64,000 bases of DNA from Verrucomicrobiales bacterium (GTDB lineage Bacteria > Verrucomicrobiota > Verrucomicrobiia > Verrucomicrobiales > DEV007): contig JARGOP010000016.1 in NCBI GenBank assembly GCA_029233965.1, forward strand, positions 1 through 64,000, in the 5' to 3' direction. The position numbers and the translations under genes were made by a program. Position 1 is the stretch's first letter. Every line of letters starts with the position of its first letter. The notes beneath the pieces were generated by a model. The model had not been told where the DNA came from and did not search any database. It was given only the letters and a program-made list of their open reading frames with translations. Shown in pieces: positions 63,802 to 64,000 of this stretch.

Positions 63802-64000
63802 AATCTGCTTCCTGTAGACTGTTTGCCAAAAGGGTGTTCGTGAAAAAGTTGCGTCAGAAATTCATGTGGGTAGGCGCGCCGGAGAGAGCGAAGCCAGCTT
63901 CGTGACCGTAGACGGAACACCGCCACGGGGATTTCCGGCCAACTCACCCGGCGTTTCGAGCGGAGCGGGCATTTCCTCTCCACCCGGAAAACTCTTCTTG
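63802..64000. other. Window edge, no supported gene
   Basis: This 199-bp end holds no gene I can support. On the minus strand a frame is open from the window end to a TGA at 63862-63864 (about 45 codons, Pro/Gly-rich), so the tail of a gene entering from the right is possible. The ORF listed at 63735-63983 overlaps trmH and has no convincing composition. Confidence 0.3.

Noticed and set aside
63735-63983. Minus-strand ORF of 82 residues at the right edge
   Set aside because: It overlaps the trmH 3' end on the other strand, is Arg/Ser-rich like a shadow frame, and has no recognisable motif.

Overview
The window looks like a chromosomal segment from a Verrucomicrobiota bacterium. A planctomycete cannot be fully excluded without a search. 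The evidence is the PVC-style gene set: paired cytochrome/DUF1549-DUF1553 and DUF1501 proteins, a PVC-type membrane-bound dehydrogenase, several Cys-type sulfatases, Tat-exported Gfo/Idh/MocA oxidoreductases, PEGA/FGE-domain kinases, and an F-type ATP synthase with an unusually short delta subunit. I saw no transposase, integrase, CRISPR array, rRNA or tRNA gene. Most boundaries are tight, with several 0-4 bp overlaps.

Region 1 (1-8.4 kb) is housekeeping and salvage: hpt-moaD with an RDD membrane protein and a zinc-ribbon membrane protein, pdxH, a MarR regulator with an AT-rich upstream region, a small unknown gene overlapping cdd, a PQQ-type sugar dehydrogenase split by a one-base frameshift, and asnS.

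Region 2 (8.4-24.9 kb) is a long minus-strand block. It holds a membrane Ser/Thr kinase with duplicated PEGA/FGE-like sensor modules, a membrane coiled-coil protein, a GH71/99-like hydrolase, a single polypeptide with two complete sulfatase domains, a PVC dehydrogenase with cytochrome and discoidin-like domains, a DUF1501 protein and a DUF1549/DUF1553 protein. I read it as an extracellular sulfated-polysaccharide degradation locus with a signalling kinase at its end. Region 3 (25-32 kb) continues this theme: a secreted unknown coupled to a redoxin/TlpA fusion, a Gfo/Idh/MocA oxidoreductase, another sulfatase, an esterase and an FkbM methyltransferase.

Region 4 (32-38.4 kb) has an FRG-domain protein divergent from a small unknown protein across an AT-rich spacer, a LysR regulator divergent from ilvD with a clear LysR-type box between them, a DUF2141 protein and a serine hydrolase with tandem C-terminal repeats. 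Region 5 (38.4-48 kb) has a CehA/McbA-type metallohydrolase, an M24 peptidase, an NADP-type aldehyde dehydrogenase, a probable double pseudokinase with Sel1 repeats, and hisB-hisH.

Region 6 (48-64 kb) is the core: dnaN and dnaA, a sodium:solute symporter, the complete atpBEFHAGDC operon preceded by a perfect CRP/FNR-like palindrome, an AsmA-like protein, an ABCG-type half transporter and a TrmH-type tRNA methyltransferase. The dnaA-dnaN pair suggests the origin may be near, but no cluster of DnaA boxes was found.

The most unusual signals are the kinase whose P-loop lies upstream of its only standard start codon, the duplicated PEGA/FGE sensor, the two-sulfatase fusion, the double pseudokinase, the frameshifted sugar dehydrogenase, and perfect inverted repeats upstream of the FkbM gene, ilvD and atpB.
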